Positions 54,371 through 63,287 of a DNA stretch of 64,000 nucleotides are shown here, piece by piece. The position numbers were made by a program, and so were the translations under genes. The notes under the pieces are model-generated. The model had not been told where the DNA came from, ran no database searches, and saw only the letters and a program-made list of their open reading frames with translations. This stretch comes from JAXMAR01 sp046350295 (GTDB taxonomy: Bacteria > Planctomycetota > Planctomycetia > Gemmatales > Gemmataceae), in the NCBI GenBank assembly GCA_046350295.1, contig JAXMAR010000006.1:186001-250000 (forward strand), written 5' to 3'. Each line of letters opens with the position of its first letter. Positions within the stretch are counted from its first letter, which is position 1.

Positions 54371-56512
54371 ATGGCGAATTATCGTGTGGACGACATCCGC
54401 AACGTTGCACTGGTGGGCCACGAGGTCACCGGCAAGACTTCGCTGGCCGACGCGATCCTCTTCAAGGCCAAGGCGGTCGATCGCCGCGGCAGCCCCGAGG
54501 ACGGCACCAGCGTCTCCGATTACGACGAGGAAGAAAAGAAGCAGAAGTACTCGATCGACACGTCCATCCTGCACCTCGACTTCCAGGGCAAACGCATCAA
54601 CCTCCTCGACACCCCCGGCAAGCCGGACTTCGTCGGCGCCGCCATGCAGGCCCTTCCCGCGGTCGAGACGGCCGTCGTCGTCATCTCCGCCTCCGCCGGC
54701 GTGCAGGTGAACACCCGCCGCATGTTCAACGAGGCGGGCAAGCGCGGCCTGGCGCGCATGATCGTCATCAACCGGCTCGACAGCGAAAACCTCCACTTCC
54801 CCGAGCTGGTGCAGGCGATCCGCGACACCTTCGGCAAGAACTGCGTCCTCTTCAACGCCCCGATCAACCCCGGCCCGTCCTTCTCCGGCGTCGTCAGCGT
54901 CCTCAATCCGCCCGACAAGAACCCGGCCGGTTGCCCCGTCGACGTGCAAGCCCAGCGCTCGTTGCTCGTCGATTCGATCGTCGAGAGCGACGAGGCCCTG
55001 ATGGAGAAATACCTGGGGGAGGGCGCCGTCTCCGCTGAGGAGCTCAGCTCCGCTCTGCCCAAGGCGCTCGCCGCCGGCACGCTGATCCCGATCTTCTGCG
55101 CCTCCACCAAGAAGGAGAAGGACATCGGCGTGCAGGAAATCCTGGACGCCATCGTCCGCTTCTGCCCCAGCCCTGTCACCGGCGCCAAGCGCGCCGGCAA
55201 GAAGGGCGCCGGCGACAAGGCCCAGGACGTCACCGTCGAGCCGAGCGAGAGCGGCGAGTTCATCGCCCAGGTCTTCAAGACCCATTCCGACAAGTTCGTC
55301 GGCCTCCTCAGCTATTTCCGCATTTTCTCCGGCAAGCTGACGCACGAGAATCCGATCGTCAACGTCCGCACAGGCAAATCGGGCCGGGCCAGCGCTCTCT
55401 TGCAAATCCAGGGCAAGACCACCAAGACCGTCCCCGAGGCCATCGCCGGCGACATCATCGCCGTCGCCAAGGTGGAGGACCTGCACATCAATGATTCGCT
55501 CGGCGCCGTCAAGCTGCCGCCGATGCAGTTTCCGCTTCCGATGTTCGGCCAGGCCGTCGAGCCCAAGGCCCGCGGCGACGAGCAAAAGATCTCGCAAAGC
55601 CTGACGAAGATCGCCGACGAGGATCCGACGTTCAAGGTCACGCGCGACGCCCAGACCAAGGAGCTGGTGATCACGGGCATGAGCCAGCTGCATCTCGACG
55701 TGGTGCAGAAGCGGCTCAAGTCGCGCTTCGACCTCGAGATCGTCGCCCACGAGCCGAAGATCCCGTACCGCGAGACCATCACCACCAACGCCGAGGCCAA
55801 CTACCGCCACAAGAAACAGTCGGGCGGCCGCGGCCAGTTCGGCGAGGTCCACCTGCGCGTCTACCCGCTGCCGCGCGAGATCCATTCGAGCGATCAGTTC
55901 TTCGCCGAGTACGCCATCAAGGCGAAGTTCGAGAAGGTGCGCGTCGACCATTGCAGCTACGACGCCGATCACAACTTCGGCTTCATCGACACCATCGTCG
56001 GCGGCACGATCCCCAACCAGTTCGTGCCGGCGTGCGACAAGGGGTGCCGCGAGCTGCTGGAGCGCGGCGCCCTCGCCGGCTACCGCATCCAGGACGTCGC
56101 CGTCGAGGTCTACTTCGGCAAGGAGCATCCGGTGGACAGCTCTGAAGCCGCCTTCAAGACCGCCGCCCGCAACGCCTTCAAGCAAGCCGTCCTCGCCGCC
56201 CGCCCGGTCCTCCTGGAGCCGATCGTCAACATCGAAGTGACGGTCCCGTCGAAATACACCGGCGCGATCCTGGGCGACCTCAACACCAAACGCGCCCGCA
56301 TCGAGAACCAGGACAGCCTGCCGGGCGACCTGACGGTCATCATCGGCAAGGCGCCCCTGGCGGAGATGATGCGCTACGCCGCCCAGCTCGGCTCGATCAC
56401 GCAAGGGCAGGGGTCCTACACCATGGACTTCAGCCATTACGACATCGTGCCGGGCAATATCCAGCAGCAGATCGTCAGCAAGGCCAAGGTGGCGCACGAC
56501 GAGGAGGATTGA
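54371..56512 (+). CDS. EF-G-like translational GTPase with altered catalytic motif
   Basis: A 713-residue five-domain EF-G homologue. G1 is GHEVTGKTS, G3 is LLDTPGKPDF, G4 is VINRLD. Domains II-V follow (FRIFSGKLTHENPIVNVRTG, MSQLHLDVVQKRLKSRFDLE, NYRHKKQSGGRGQFGEVHLR, GAILGDLNTKRARIE). In canonical EF-G, G3 is DTPGHVDF and its His activates water; here Lys84 replaces it. The long loop typical of the EF-G-like (non-canonical) subfamily is also present. It is probably not the main translocase. A strong terminator follows. Confidence 0.9.
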   Translation: MANYRVDDIRNVALVGHEVTGKTSLADAILFKAKAVDRRGSPEDGTSVSDYDEEEKKQKYSIDTSILHLDFQGKRINLLDTPGKPDFVGAAMQALPAVETAVVVISASAGVQVNTRRMFNEAGKRGLARMIVINRLDSENLHFPELVQAIRDTFGKNCVLFNAPINPGPSFSGVVSVLNPPDKNPAGCPVDVQAQRSLLVDSIVESDEALMEKYLGEGAVSAEELSSALPKALAAGTLIPIFCASTKKEKDIGVQEILDAIVRFCPSPVTGAKRAGKKGAGDKAQDVTVEPSESGEFIAQVFKTHSDKFVGLLSYFRIFSGKLTHENPIVNVRTGKSGRASALLQIQGKTTKTVPEAIAGDIIAVAKVEDLHINDSLGAVKLPPMQFPLPMFGQAVEPKARGDEQKISQSLTKIADEDPTFKVTRDAQTKELVITGMSQLHLDVVQKRLKSRFDLEIVAHEPKIPYRETITTNAEANYRHKKQSGGRGQFGEVHLRVYPLPREIHSSDQFFAEYAIKAKFEKVRVDHCSYDADHNFGFIDTIVGGTIPNQFVPACDKGCRELLERGALAGYRIQDVAVEVYFGKEHPVDSSEAAFKTAARNAFKQAVLAARPVLLEPIVNIEVTVPSKYTGAILGDLNTKRARIENQDSLPGDLTVIIGKAPLAEMMRYAAQLGSITQGQGSYTMDFSHYDIVPGNIQQQIVSKAKVAHDEED

Positions 56513-56535
56513 TTCGGGTGGGCGCCTGCAAAGCC

Positions 56536-56576
56536 AAAGGGAACCGTCCCTCTCCACGCAAGGGACGGTTCCCTTT
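56536..56576 (+). terminator. Rho-independent terminator after the EF-G-like gene
   Basis: AAAGGGAACCGTCCCT (56536-56551) pairs perfectly with AGGGACGGTTCCCTTT (56561-56576) around a 9-base loop, and the T-run extends two bases further. The stem starts 24 bp after the stop codon. The remaining gap to 56782 holds two GTAGAGTAAGG repeats and no gene. Confidence 0.9.
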
Positions 56577-56782
56577 TTCGTTGCCAGTCGGAGCGGGCCA
56601 ATGCGGCGAAAAGATAAATTCCCGTTTCGCTATCGATGGTGGGCGCCGCCAATCGTCTGTAGAGTAAGGGCTCTGCTACGGAACGCGGAAACGTCCCGTC
56701 CCCTTTTTCGCGGCAAAGCCGTAGAGTAAGGGGCAAACCATCCAAGACGGCGGCTCTTTCCCTTTCAGGAAGGACAACTCGA

Positions 56783-58372
56783 ATGCGCGGCGCCATCTCT
56801 TTGTTCGTGGTCCTCGCTCTGGGCGGGCTCGCTCAGGCCGGCGGCGAGCCCTTGGCGGGCAACTGGAAGCTGACGTTTCACAACGGCGATGAGCAAGCGA
56901 CGCTCTGGCTCCTGCACCTGGAGGCCAAGGAGGGCAAGGTCGCGGGCAAGGCGACGTCGCTGGGGGGCGTTCCACCCACCAAGCTCGGCGAGATCAAGGT
57001 GACCGGCGATCTCTTCGCGTTCAACCTCGAACTGCCCAAGGCGCCCCCCGGCGGCATCAACTTCGAAGGCCGGCTGCCCCGGCCCGGCGCCAAGAAGGTC
57101 TTCGGCACCATCAAGCTCGGCGGCAAGATCATGCCGGCGACGCTGGAGACGACCGCCGCGACCGACGCCTACGAATTGAACAAGGAAGTCGTCCTGCGCA
57201 CGCCGACCGATCCGCGCGTCTTCCAGGCCGTCGTCGACCTGATCGGCGAGGCGAAGGCGAAGAAGGCGACGGCCGCCGAGGTGAAGGAGTGGATCGACAC
57301 CGTGCTGAAGACCGGCCAGCTCTACGGCCCGCGCCTCCTGGAGAACCTGTCCGGGACGCTCATCCCGGCGCTCGAGAAGGACTACCCGGCCCAGGCGGTC
57401 GCCATCGCGCGCAAGGCGGAGGAGAGCCTGGACCCCAAGGCCCCGGCCGACGTCCGCCTGCGTTACCTCACGATGCTCGCCTCGGCCCTGCGCAAGGCCG
57501 GCGAGGCGGACGAGGCCAAGGCGATCGAGGCCAAGGTGGAAAAGATGGAGGTCGAGGCCTACGCGGAGTACGCCAAGGCGGAGCTGAGCGGCATCAAGAT
57601 CGAGAAGTCGAAGGAGAAGGCGAAGCGCGGCGTGCTCGTGGAATTATTCACGGGAGCCCAGTGCCCGCCCTGCGTCGCCGCGGACCTGGCCTTCGACGCC
57701 CTGGAGCGGACGTACGCCCCCTCGGACGTGGTGTTGCTGCAGTACCATCTGCACATTCCCGGCCCGGACGCCCTGACCAATCCGGACTCGATCAAGCGCC
57801 AGAAATACTACGACGACCTCGTCGAAGGGACGCCGACCATGCTGCTCAACGGCAAGACCGGACCCGTGGTCGGCGGCCTGAAGCAGCACGCGGAGGACCG
57901 GTATCAGGAGCTGCGCAAGGACATCGGCCCGCTGCTGGAGAAGGCGGCGGGAGCCGACGTCAGCGTCAGCGCCGAGCGCAAGGGGGACAAGATCGACATC
58001 AAGGCGACGGTGAAGGGTCTCAAGGCCCCCAGCGAGAAGATCAAGCTGCGGATCGTCGTGGTCGAGGACCATGTGCGTTACCAGGGCCGCAACGGCATGC
58101 TCTACCACTCGCGCGTCGTTCGCGACATGCCCGGCGGCGCGGCCGGCTTCCCTCTCGTCAAGGAGGAGAGCGAGCACACGGCAAGCGTCGACCTCGGCGA
58201 CCTGCGCAAGCGTTTGGACAAGTACCTGGACAAGTTCGAGAAGGAAGAGGACCCGTTCCCTGACTCGCAGCGGCCGATGCGGCTCAAGAGCCTGTCGATC
58301 GTGGCGTTCGTGCAGAACGATGCGACGCGCGAGGTGCTGCAGGCGACGGACGTGAAGGTGAAGGGGGAGTGA
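56783..58372 (+). CDS. Exported protein with thioredoxin-like domain (CPPC)
   Basis: A 529-residue protein with signal peptide (MRGAISLFVVLALGGLAQA). Residues 20-120 form a beta-rich section (GNWKLTFHNGDEQATLWLL). A helical middle follows, then a thioredoxin-like domain with VLVELFTGAQCPPCVAADLA, Cys294 and Cys297 as the redox pair, and GTPTMLLNGKTGPVVGG as the cis-Pro region. The order resembles DUF1223-type proteins. It may act in periplasmic disulfide chemistry; the partner is unknown. Confidence 0.8.
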   Translation: MRGAISLFVVLALGGLAQAGGEPLAGNWKLTFHNGDEQATLWLLHLEAKEGKVAGKATSLGGVPPTKLGEIKVTGDLFAFNLELPKAPPGGINFEGRLPRPGAKKVFGTIKLGGKIMPATLETTAATDAYELNKEVVLRTPTDPRVFQAVVDLIGEAKAKKATAAEVKEWIDTVLKTGQLYGPRLLENLSGTLIPALEKDYPAQAVAIARKAEESLDPKAPADVRLRYLTMLASALRKAGEADEAKAIEAKVEKMEVEAYAEYAKAELSGIKIEKSKEKAKRGVLVELFTGAQCPPCVAADLAFDALERTYAPSDVVLLQYHLHIPGPDALTNPDSIKRQKYYDDLVEGTPTMLLNGKTGPVVGGLKQHAEDRYQELRKDIGPLLEKAAGADVSVSAERKGDKIDIKATVKGLKAPSEKIKLRIVVVEDHVRYQGRNGMLYHSRVVRDMPGGAAGFPLVKEESEHTASVDLGDLRKRLDKYLDKFEKEEDPFPDSQRPMRLKSLSIVAFVQNDATREVLQATDVKVKGE

Positions 58373-58405
58373 TTGGGCGGCAGTTTTCTTCTGACGCGTT
58401 CATGG

Positions 58406-58431
58406 CGCCTCGGCGGTTCTTCGCCGAGGCG
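58406..58431 (+). terminator. Hairpin terminator after the thioredoxin-like gene
   Basis: CGCCTCGGCG and CGCCGAGGCG form a perfect 10-bp stem around GTTCTT, followed by TTTGCGTT. It lies 34 bp after the stop. The rest of the 465-bp gap to 58837 shows no gene; two short GC-rich palindromes near 58720-58760 are visible. Confidence 0.6.
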
Positions 58432-58837
58432 TTTGCGTTGACGCAGGGCAATGCAGGGCGAGTGACGAACACGCCCGGCCGACCACCCCGCGGCTGACGG
58501 AAAAGAGCTGGGTCTACTGCGTGCCTTTCTTTCGGCACTGGCTTAATGCGTCTTATCTTCAAGGGGCCGCGTCGGTTACGTCCACGAGCGAAGCGCCAAG
58601 CGAGTTGGCCTAACGGCACGTGCGTCGAGGCCCGATAATGCCGCAAGCGGTTGAGGAATAGTCTTTTGCGACGTCCTGGAGGGGTTCGTTGCAGTCACGG
58701 GGGTGATGAAATGCAACCGCCCGGAGTCCGGGTGCGGGAGCCCGGCGGCACTTCGGCTTGTCCAATCCCGCTGAACTTGTAATCATCCCGGCCGCGATCC
58801 GGAACGATCGCGAACGGGGCCGTCACGGAGAACAGGC

Positions 58838-59590
58838 ATGGCCAAGGAAGTTTGCCCATCTTTGCCGCCGCGTCCACTGCCGCCGCTGGTCCGCTGGGGC
58901 ATGGGGGTGGGGATCGCGCTTTTCATCGTTCTTGTGCCATTTGTCTATTACCGCTTCTCGTACAGCACGCACAAACGGCTGCGCGTCGTGAGCGCAGGCA
59001 AGGTGTATCGCTCGGGCTGCATGACCGAGGCGGGCTTCCGGGATGCGGTGGAGAAGCTAGGCATCCGCACCGTCATCAACCTGCAAGACGAGTGGCCGGA
59101 CCCGGAGATCAGCCGGGCTTACTTCTCGCTCGGGACGGTGAAGGAGAGCGAGATGTGCAAGGAGTTGGGGGTGGAGTACGTCTTCTTGCCGGTCGATTTG
59201 ATCGCGCCGGGGGACGTACCGCACAAACATCCGGTGGCGATCGACCGGTTCCGGGCGATCATGGACGATCCGGCGAGCTATCCGGTGCTGATTCATTGCC
59301 GGGCGGGGCTGCACCGGACCGGTTGCCTGAGCGCGGTGTATCGGCAGGAATACGAGGGCTGGACGAGCGAGGAGGCGTTGGCGGAATTGAAGGCGCATGG
59401 GTTCGGCGAGTTCGTGAGCAGCTGGGCGAACGATTACATCATGCAGTACATCGTGGCGTATCAGCCGCGGCCGCGCGGCTCGGACGGGGCATTGCTGGCA
59501 GCGCCGCGGCGGGCGGTGACGGCGACGCCGGTGTCGCGGACGATGGACGACTATCGACGGTTGCCGAAAGGGGCGGAGCGGGAGCCGTAG
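58838..59590 (+). CDS. Membrane-anchored dual-specificity/tyrosine phosphatase
   Basis: A 250-residue protein. One N-terminal helix (MGVGIALFIVLVPFVYYRFS) anchors a cysteine phosphatase: VYRSGCMTEAGF, LGIRTVINLQDEWPD, and the P-loop VLIHCRAGLHRTGCLSAVYR with Cys154 as nucleophile and the matching Arg. The general acid should be in the preceding VDLIAPGDVPHKHP loop. It may dephosphorylate lipid heads, inositol phosphates or proteins in the periplasm. The LptF/G-type gene follows after 65 bp. Confidence 0.88.
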   Translation: MAKEVCPSLPPRPLPPLVRWGMGVGIALFIVLVPFVYYRFSYSTHKRLRVVSAGKVYRSGCMTEAGFRDAVEKLGIRTVINLQDEWPDPEISRAYFSLGTVKESEMCKELGVEYVFLPVDLIAPGDVPHKHPVAIDRFRAIMDDPASYPVLIHCRAGLHRTGCLSAVYRQEYEGWTSEEALAELKAHGFGEFVSSWANDYIMQYIVAYQPRPRGSDGALLAAPRRAVTATPVSRTMDDYRRLPKGAEREP

Positions 59591-59653
59591 CCGAAGTCGT
59601 GAGAGTTCGGGTGAGGCGTGTCACGGAGGCTGAAGTCTCACGACTTCAGCTAC
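59587..59653. repeat. Inverted-repeat copy of the CCGAAGTCGTGAGA element
   Basis: GTAGCCGAAGTCGTGAGA (59587-59604) faces TCTCACGACTTCAGCTAC (59636-59653), 17 of 18 positions complementary. It fills the gap between the phosphatase and the permease genes and shares its core with the hairpins at 47931. Confidence 0.75.
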
Positions 59654-59655
59654 AA

Positions 59656-60768
59656 ATGCTTTATCTCATCGATCGCCAGCTATTGCGCAGCTATTTCAAG
59701 GCGTACCTCGTCTGCCTGGTGAGCCTGTTGTCGATGTACGTCGTGGTCGATCTGTTCATGAACCTGGACGACTTCGCGCAGGGGGCGAAGGGGGTGGGGC
59801 AGATCGCCTTGCGCATCGGGCTGTTCTACGGCTACAAGGCGGTGGAGATCTTCGACCGCCTGAGCGAGCCGGTGGTGCTGCTGGCGGCGATGTTCACGGT
59901 GGCGTGGATGCAGCGGAACAACGAGATATTGCCCTTGTTGTCGGCGGGCGTGTCGACACGGCGGGTGCTGCGGCCGGTGCTGATCGGGGCCGGGATCATG
60001 CTGGGGCTGAGCGTCATCAACCAGGAGCTGTTCCTGCCGCGGATCGATACGTTCCTCGTCGAGCACCGGACGAACACGGACAAGGAAGTGGGCGTACACG
60101 GGGCGTTCGACGCCAACGGTGTTTTCCTGTCGGGCTCGTCGGCGGTGCACAGCGAGCAGACGGTGAAGAATTTCGTGTGCGTGGCGCCGGCGAGCGCCAA
60201 CCGCGACACGATCACGACGGTGCAGGCGAAGGAGGCGCGTTACCTGCCGGCGACGGCGGACGATGTGCGCTCCGGCGGCTGGATGATCATCGGGGCGACG
60301 GCGCCGGAGCTGCCGCCGAGCTGGAAGGACACGAAGATCCTGGAGATGATCGTGCCGGGCAAGTTCTTCCTGCGCACCGAGGTGGACTTCGACGCGCTGA
60401 TCCGCTCGCGCAACTGGTTCAGCTACGTGGATACGCCGGGACTCCTCTCCGAGCTGAACAAGGGCGGCGCGAGCTCGACGACGCGGCTGTCGACACTGGC
60501 CACGGTGTTTCACATGCGCATCACGCGGCCGATCCTGGGCATCCTGCTGGTCTTCATGGGGCTGTCGATCATCCTGCAGAACCACCAGCGCAACATTTAC
60601 ATCAGCGCGGGACTGTGCCTGGTGATCTGCCTGGTCTTCTTCGCGTGCAGTTTTTTTTGCCGCTGGCTGGGCGACTCGGAGAACCTGCTGCCGGCGCTGG
60701 CGGCATGGCTGCCGGTGTTCGTCTTCGGGCCGCTGTCGTTCGTCATGTTCGACGCCGTGCACACATGA
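59656..60768 (+). CDS. LptF/LptG-family permease
   Basis: A 370-residue inner-membrane protein. Helices lie at YLVCLVSLLSMYVVVDLFM, FDRLSEPVVLLAAMFTVAW and, in the C-terminal third, ITRPILGILLVFMGLSIILQ, ISAGLCLVICLVFFACSFF and AAWLPVFVFGPLSFVMFD. The phrase ILPLLSAGVSTRRVLRPVLI is the LptF/G coupling segment. Between is a periplasmic beta-rich domain. It probably extracts lipopolysaccharide or another glycolipid for export. The start at 59656 (MLYLIDRQLLRSYFKAY) fits the family. LptB and the second permease are not in the window. Confidence 0.9.
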   Translation: MLYLIDRQLLRSYFKAYLVCLVSLLSMYVVVDLFMNLDDFAQGAKGVGQIALRIGLFYGYKAVEIFDRLSEPVVLLAAMFTVAWMQRNNEILPLLSAGVSTRRVLRPVLIGAGIMLGLSVINQELFLPRIDTFLVEHRTNTDKEVGVHGAFDANGVFLSGSSAVHSEQTVKNFVCVAPASANRDTITTVQAKEARYLPATADDVRSGGWMIIGATAPELPPSWKDTKILEMIVPGKFFLRTEVDFDALIRSRNWFSYVDTPGLLSELNKGGASSTTRLSTLATVFHMRITRPILGILLVFMGLSIILQNHQRNIYISAGLCLVICLVFFACSFFCRWLGDSENLLPALAAWLPVFVFGPLSFVMFDAVHT

Positions 60769-60879
60769 CGGCGTAGTCGGACTGCCGCGCGAACCAATCC
60801 GCGGCTTCATCCGTCCTCTTCACAAGGAGGGCGCCAACATGGCTCGACCCCTGAAACGCAGGCCGCGCGTCTTTTCTGC

Positions 60880-60951
60880 GGGGCCGTGGCGTAACGGCAG
60901 CGTACCGGTCTTTTAAACCGCGAGGCGAGGGTTCGAATCCCTCCGGCCCCA
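60880..60951 (+). tRNA. tRNA-Lys (anticodon TTT)
   Basis: GGGGCCG at 60880 pairs with CGGCCCC (60944-60950), discriminator A. The anticodon loop CTTTTAA gives TTT for Lys. The T arm contains GGTTCGAATCC. CCA is not encoded. Confidence 0.9.
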
Positions 60952-60995
60952 TCCACGCGGATCTCCGCGGACTCCGCGTCTCCGCGCCAAACTCT

Positions 60996-61079
60996 GGAAG
61001 GGCAAGCCAAAGGGCGATGGCAGCCGTCTCGAAAACGGCCGAGCGATGAGCCTTGAGGGTTCGACTCCCTCTCCTTCCG
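60996..61079 (+). tRNA. tRNA-Ser (anticodon CGA)
   Basis: GGAAGGG (60996) pairs with TCCTTCC (61072-61078), discriminator G as in all serine tRNAs. The anticodon stem GCCGT/ACGGC holds loop CTCGAAA, anticodon CGA. A long variable arm (CGAGCGATGAGCCTTG) confirms a class II tRNA. It lies 44 bp after tRNA-Lys, probably in one transcript. Confidence 0.92.
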
Positions 61080-61142
61080 CATCTTCAGGGTGGCGCAGCC
61101 GCTTACTGCGCTCGCAAAGCCTCGCTTCGTGCGCGGCTCTTG

Positions 61143-63164
61143 TTACCGCCACTTCTCGTACCACGCCAGCACGCGCCGCAGCACGTCCTCGCGGTGCAGC
61201 GGCTGTCGGATGGCGTGCCCCTCGTCCGGGTAGATCACCATGCCGGTCGGCACGCCGCGAGCCAGGAGCGCCCGGTGGAACGCCTTGCCCAGGGGCAAGG
61301 GGACGCGGCGGTCGTCGCGCGAGTGCAGGATCAGGGTGGGGGTCTTGACCTTGTCGACGTAGGTCATGGGGCTGTGCTTGCGCATCTTGTCGGGGACTTC
61401 CCACGGTTTGCCGCCGAACTCCCATTCGGTCCAGCTCTGGATGTCCGTCAGGGCCCACATCATGTTGAGGTCGGTGACCGCGTTCTGGGCGACGGCCGCT
61501 TTGAAGCGATCGGTCTGCCCGACCAGCCAGGTTGTCATGAAGCCGCCGTAGCTCGTGCCGTAGACGTAGAGCTGCTTGGCGTCGATTTGCTCCTTGCGGA
61601 TCAGCTCGTCGATGCCGGCGAGGCAATCGCGCATGTCGCCGCCGCCGAGGTCGAAGCGATCGGCGTCGATGAACTTCTGGCCGTAGCCGAAACTGCCGCG
61701 AAAGTTGGGCTGCAAGATAGCGTAGCCGTGGGCGGCGAAGACTTGCACGGTGAAGTCGAAGCCGAGGGCCGAGCGGCTGTGCGGCCCGCCGTGGGGATAG
61801 AGGATCAGCTTGTAGGGCGGCTTGGCGACCTCGGGCGGCGGCACGGTGAGGATGCCGTCGATCCGCAGGCCATCGCTGGTCCATTTGACGACCTCGCTCG
61901 GGGCGACGAGCCGCTCCTTGAGGAAGGCGTTGCCGGCAGGCAGAAGCTCGGCGAGACGCTTGCGGCGGTCGGACGGGCGCGCCCCGTCCTTGCTCCCGCC
62001 CAGGGGCATCGATCCGGCGCCTGTTTTCAGGTCAACGAGGCTATGGCTCGTCGTCGTCCGGTTTTCGCTGGCGTAGGCGAGGCGAGCGCCGTCCCAGCAT
62101 TCGATCGGTAGTGGAAAAGCGGGCGGCTGGTGCGGCGCCTTGCCGTCGCGCAGGGTGTGATGATCGAAGAGGAGACGCATCCGCGGCTTGGCCTCATCGA
62201 ACGTCACCACGGCGATGTTGAAGACGTCGCGGTGCGAGCCCGTGCGCGGAACCGACAGGCAGACGAAGCCGTCCCCCTTGGGCAGGAAGCGCGGCGAGAC
62301 CTCCGGCCCCGGCCCGAAGGTCAACTGCGTCTGCTTGCCGCTCGCCACGTCGATCGACCAGATGTCGTAGTTCTTGTTGATCGAGTAGCGCACGGATTCC
62401 CGGTCGCTCGTCTTGTTGGCGTGAACGAGCAGCGTCTTGCCGTCGGGCGACCATTGCGGGTCGCCGTACCAGACATCGTCTTTCGTCAGTCTCTCGATCT
62501 TGGCCGCGGCGCACTCGTCCGGCGTCTTCTTCAGATCGGCGATCCAGATCTGCGCCGGCCCGAAGCCGGTGTAGCCTTCCCCCTGATCCTCGCGCACGAC
62601 CCGCACGCCATGCTTTTTCTCCGCCGCGGAACGGGGATCGACTCCGTCGTCGGCGACGAAAACGAGCCGGTCGCCCTCCTTGGAGAAGGCGACGCGGCCA
62701 TAGAAGCCGTCATTGAAAACGCGGCCATACGGTTTGTCCGGCCCGGCGAGCGGGACCGCCTCGCCTCCTTCCGCCGGGATGAGCCAGACATCGCAGGGCG
62801 CGTCGGAATAGGGCGGCGCCGGTGGTGTCTGCTTCCAGCCCTTGGGCCGGGCCCGCGTGGAAAGAAACGCGATCCACTTGCCGTCGGGGGAGAAGACGGG
62901 AGCGCGCGCGTCGGGTTCTCCTTTCTCCATCGCCCGCTGCTTGCCCGGCTCGGCCACGGTCCAGAGCGAGTGCCGCTCCTTCTTGGATGCGAGGTCGATC
63001 CAGGAGCGGATGTAGGTGGCGCGTTTCCCGAGGGGGTCGAGGACGGCGGCGGCGGGAGCGTCGAGCGCGTAAAGATCGTCGATGGTGATCGGTCTCTTCG
63101 TTTCCTGCGCGGCGGCGAGGGTAGGGAGAAGGCAGACGACGAGAAAGAGGGCGCCCTTTTTCAT
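61143..63164 (-). CDS. Exported S9-family peptidase (prolyl oligopeptidase type)
   Basis: A 673-residue protein: signal peptide MKKGALFLVVCLLPTLAAAQ, a beta-propeller with TolB-like blades (FSPDGKWIAFLSTRA, WSPDGKTLLVHANK), then the alpha/beta-hydrolase domain. PYKLILYPHGGPHSRS, YVYGTSYGGFMTTWLVGQ with the nucleophile Ser, LILHSRDDRRVPL with the Asp and VIYPDEGHAIRQP with the His complete the triad. It should cut short peptides in the periplasm. Confidence 0.94.
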   Translation of the reverse strand: MKKGALFLVVCLLPTLAAAQETKRPITIDDLYALDAPAAAVLDPLGKRATYIRSWIDLASKKERHSLWTVAEPGKQRAMEKGEPDARAPVFSPDGKWIAFLSTRARPKGWKQTPPAPPYSDAPCDVWLIPAEGGEAVPLAGPDKPYGRVFNDGFYGRVAFSKEGDRLVFVADDGVDPRSAAEKKHGVRVVREDQGEGYTGFGPAQIWIADLKKTPDECAAAKIERLTKDDVWYGDPQWSPDGKTLLVHANKTSDRESVRYSINKNYDIWSIDVASGKQTQLTFGPGPEVSPRFLPKGDGFVCLSVPRTGSHRDVFNIAVVTFDEAKPRMRLLFDHHTLRDGKAPHQPPAFPLPIECWDGARLAYASENRTTTSHSLVDLKTGAGSMPLGGSKDGARPSDRRKRLAELLPAGNAFLKERLVAPSEVVKWTSDGLRIDGILTVPPPEVAKPPYKLILYPHGGPHSRSALGFDFTVQVFAAHGYAILQPNFRGSFGYGQKFIDADRFDLGGGDMRDCLAGIDELIRKEQIDAKQLYVYGTSYGGFMTTWLVGQTDRFKAAVAQNAVTDLNMMWALTDIQSWTEWEFGGKPWEVPDKMRKHSPMTYVDKVKTPTLILHSRDDRRVPLPLGKAFHRALLARGVPTGMVIYPDEGHAIRQPLHREDVLRRVLAWYEKWR

Positions 63165-63287
63165 GGTGTTGGGACCTGTTGGGACCTTGAGTAGCCAGAT
63201 CTACATCGCCGTGGATCGTAAAGGGGCGTCGCGGCGGAAACAACAGGCAAAGACGGAGCGGCATGCACTTTGCTTCATCGGTGAGGC

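Noticed and set aside
53546..56557. A 1003-codon minus-strand frame opposite hisA and the EF-G-like gene
   Set aside because: Composition is rich in Ala, Asp, Gly, Leu and Val as expected for antisense of high-GC genes; the sense strand encodes two well-known enzymes.
58440..58830. Possible structured RNA upstream of the phosphatase
   Set aside because: Short GC-rich palindromes are present, but no known riboswitch or ncRNA consensus could be recognised.
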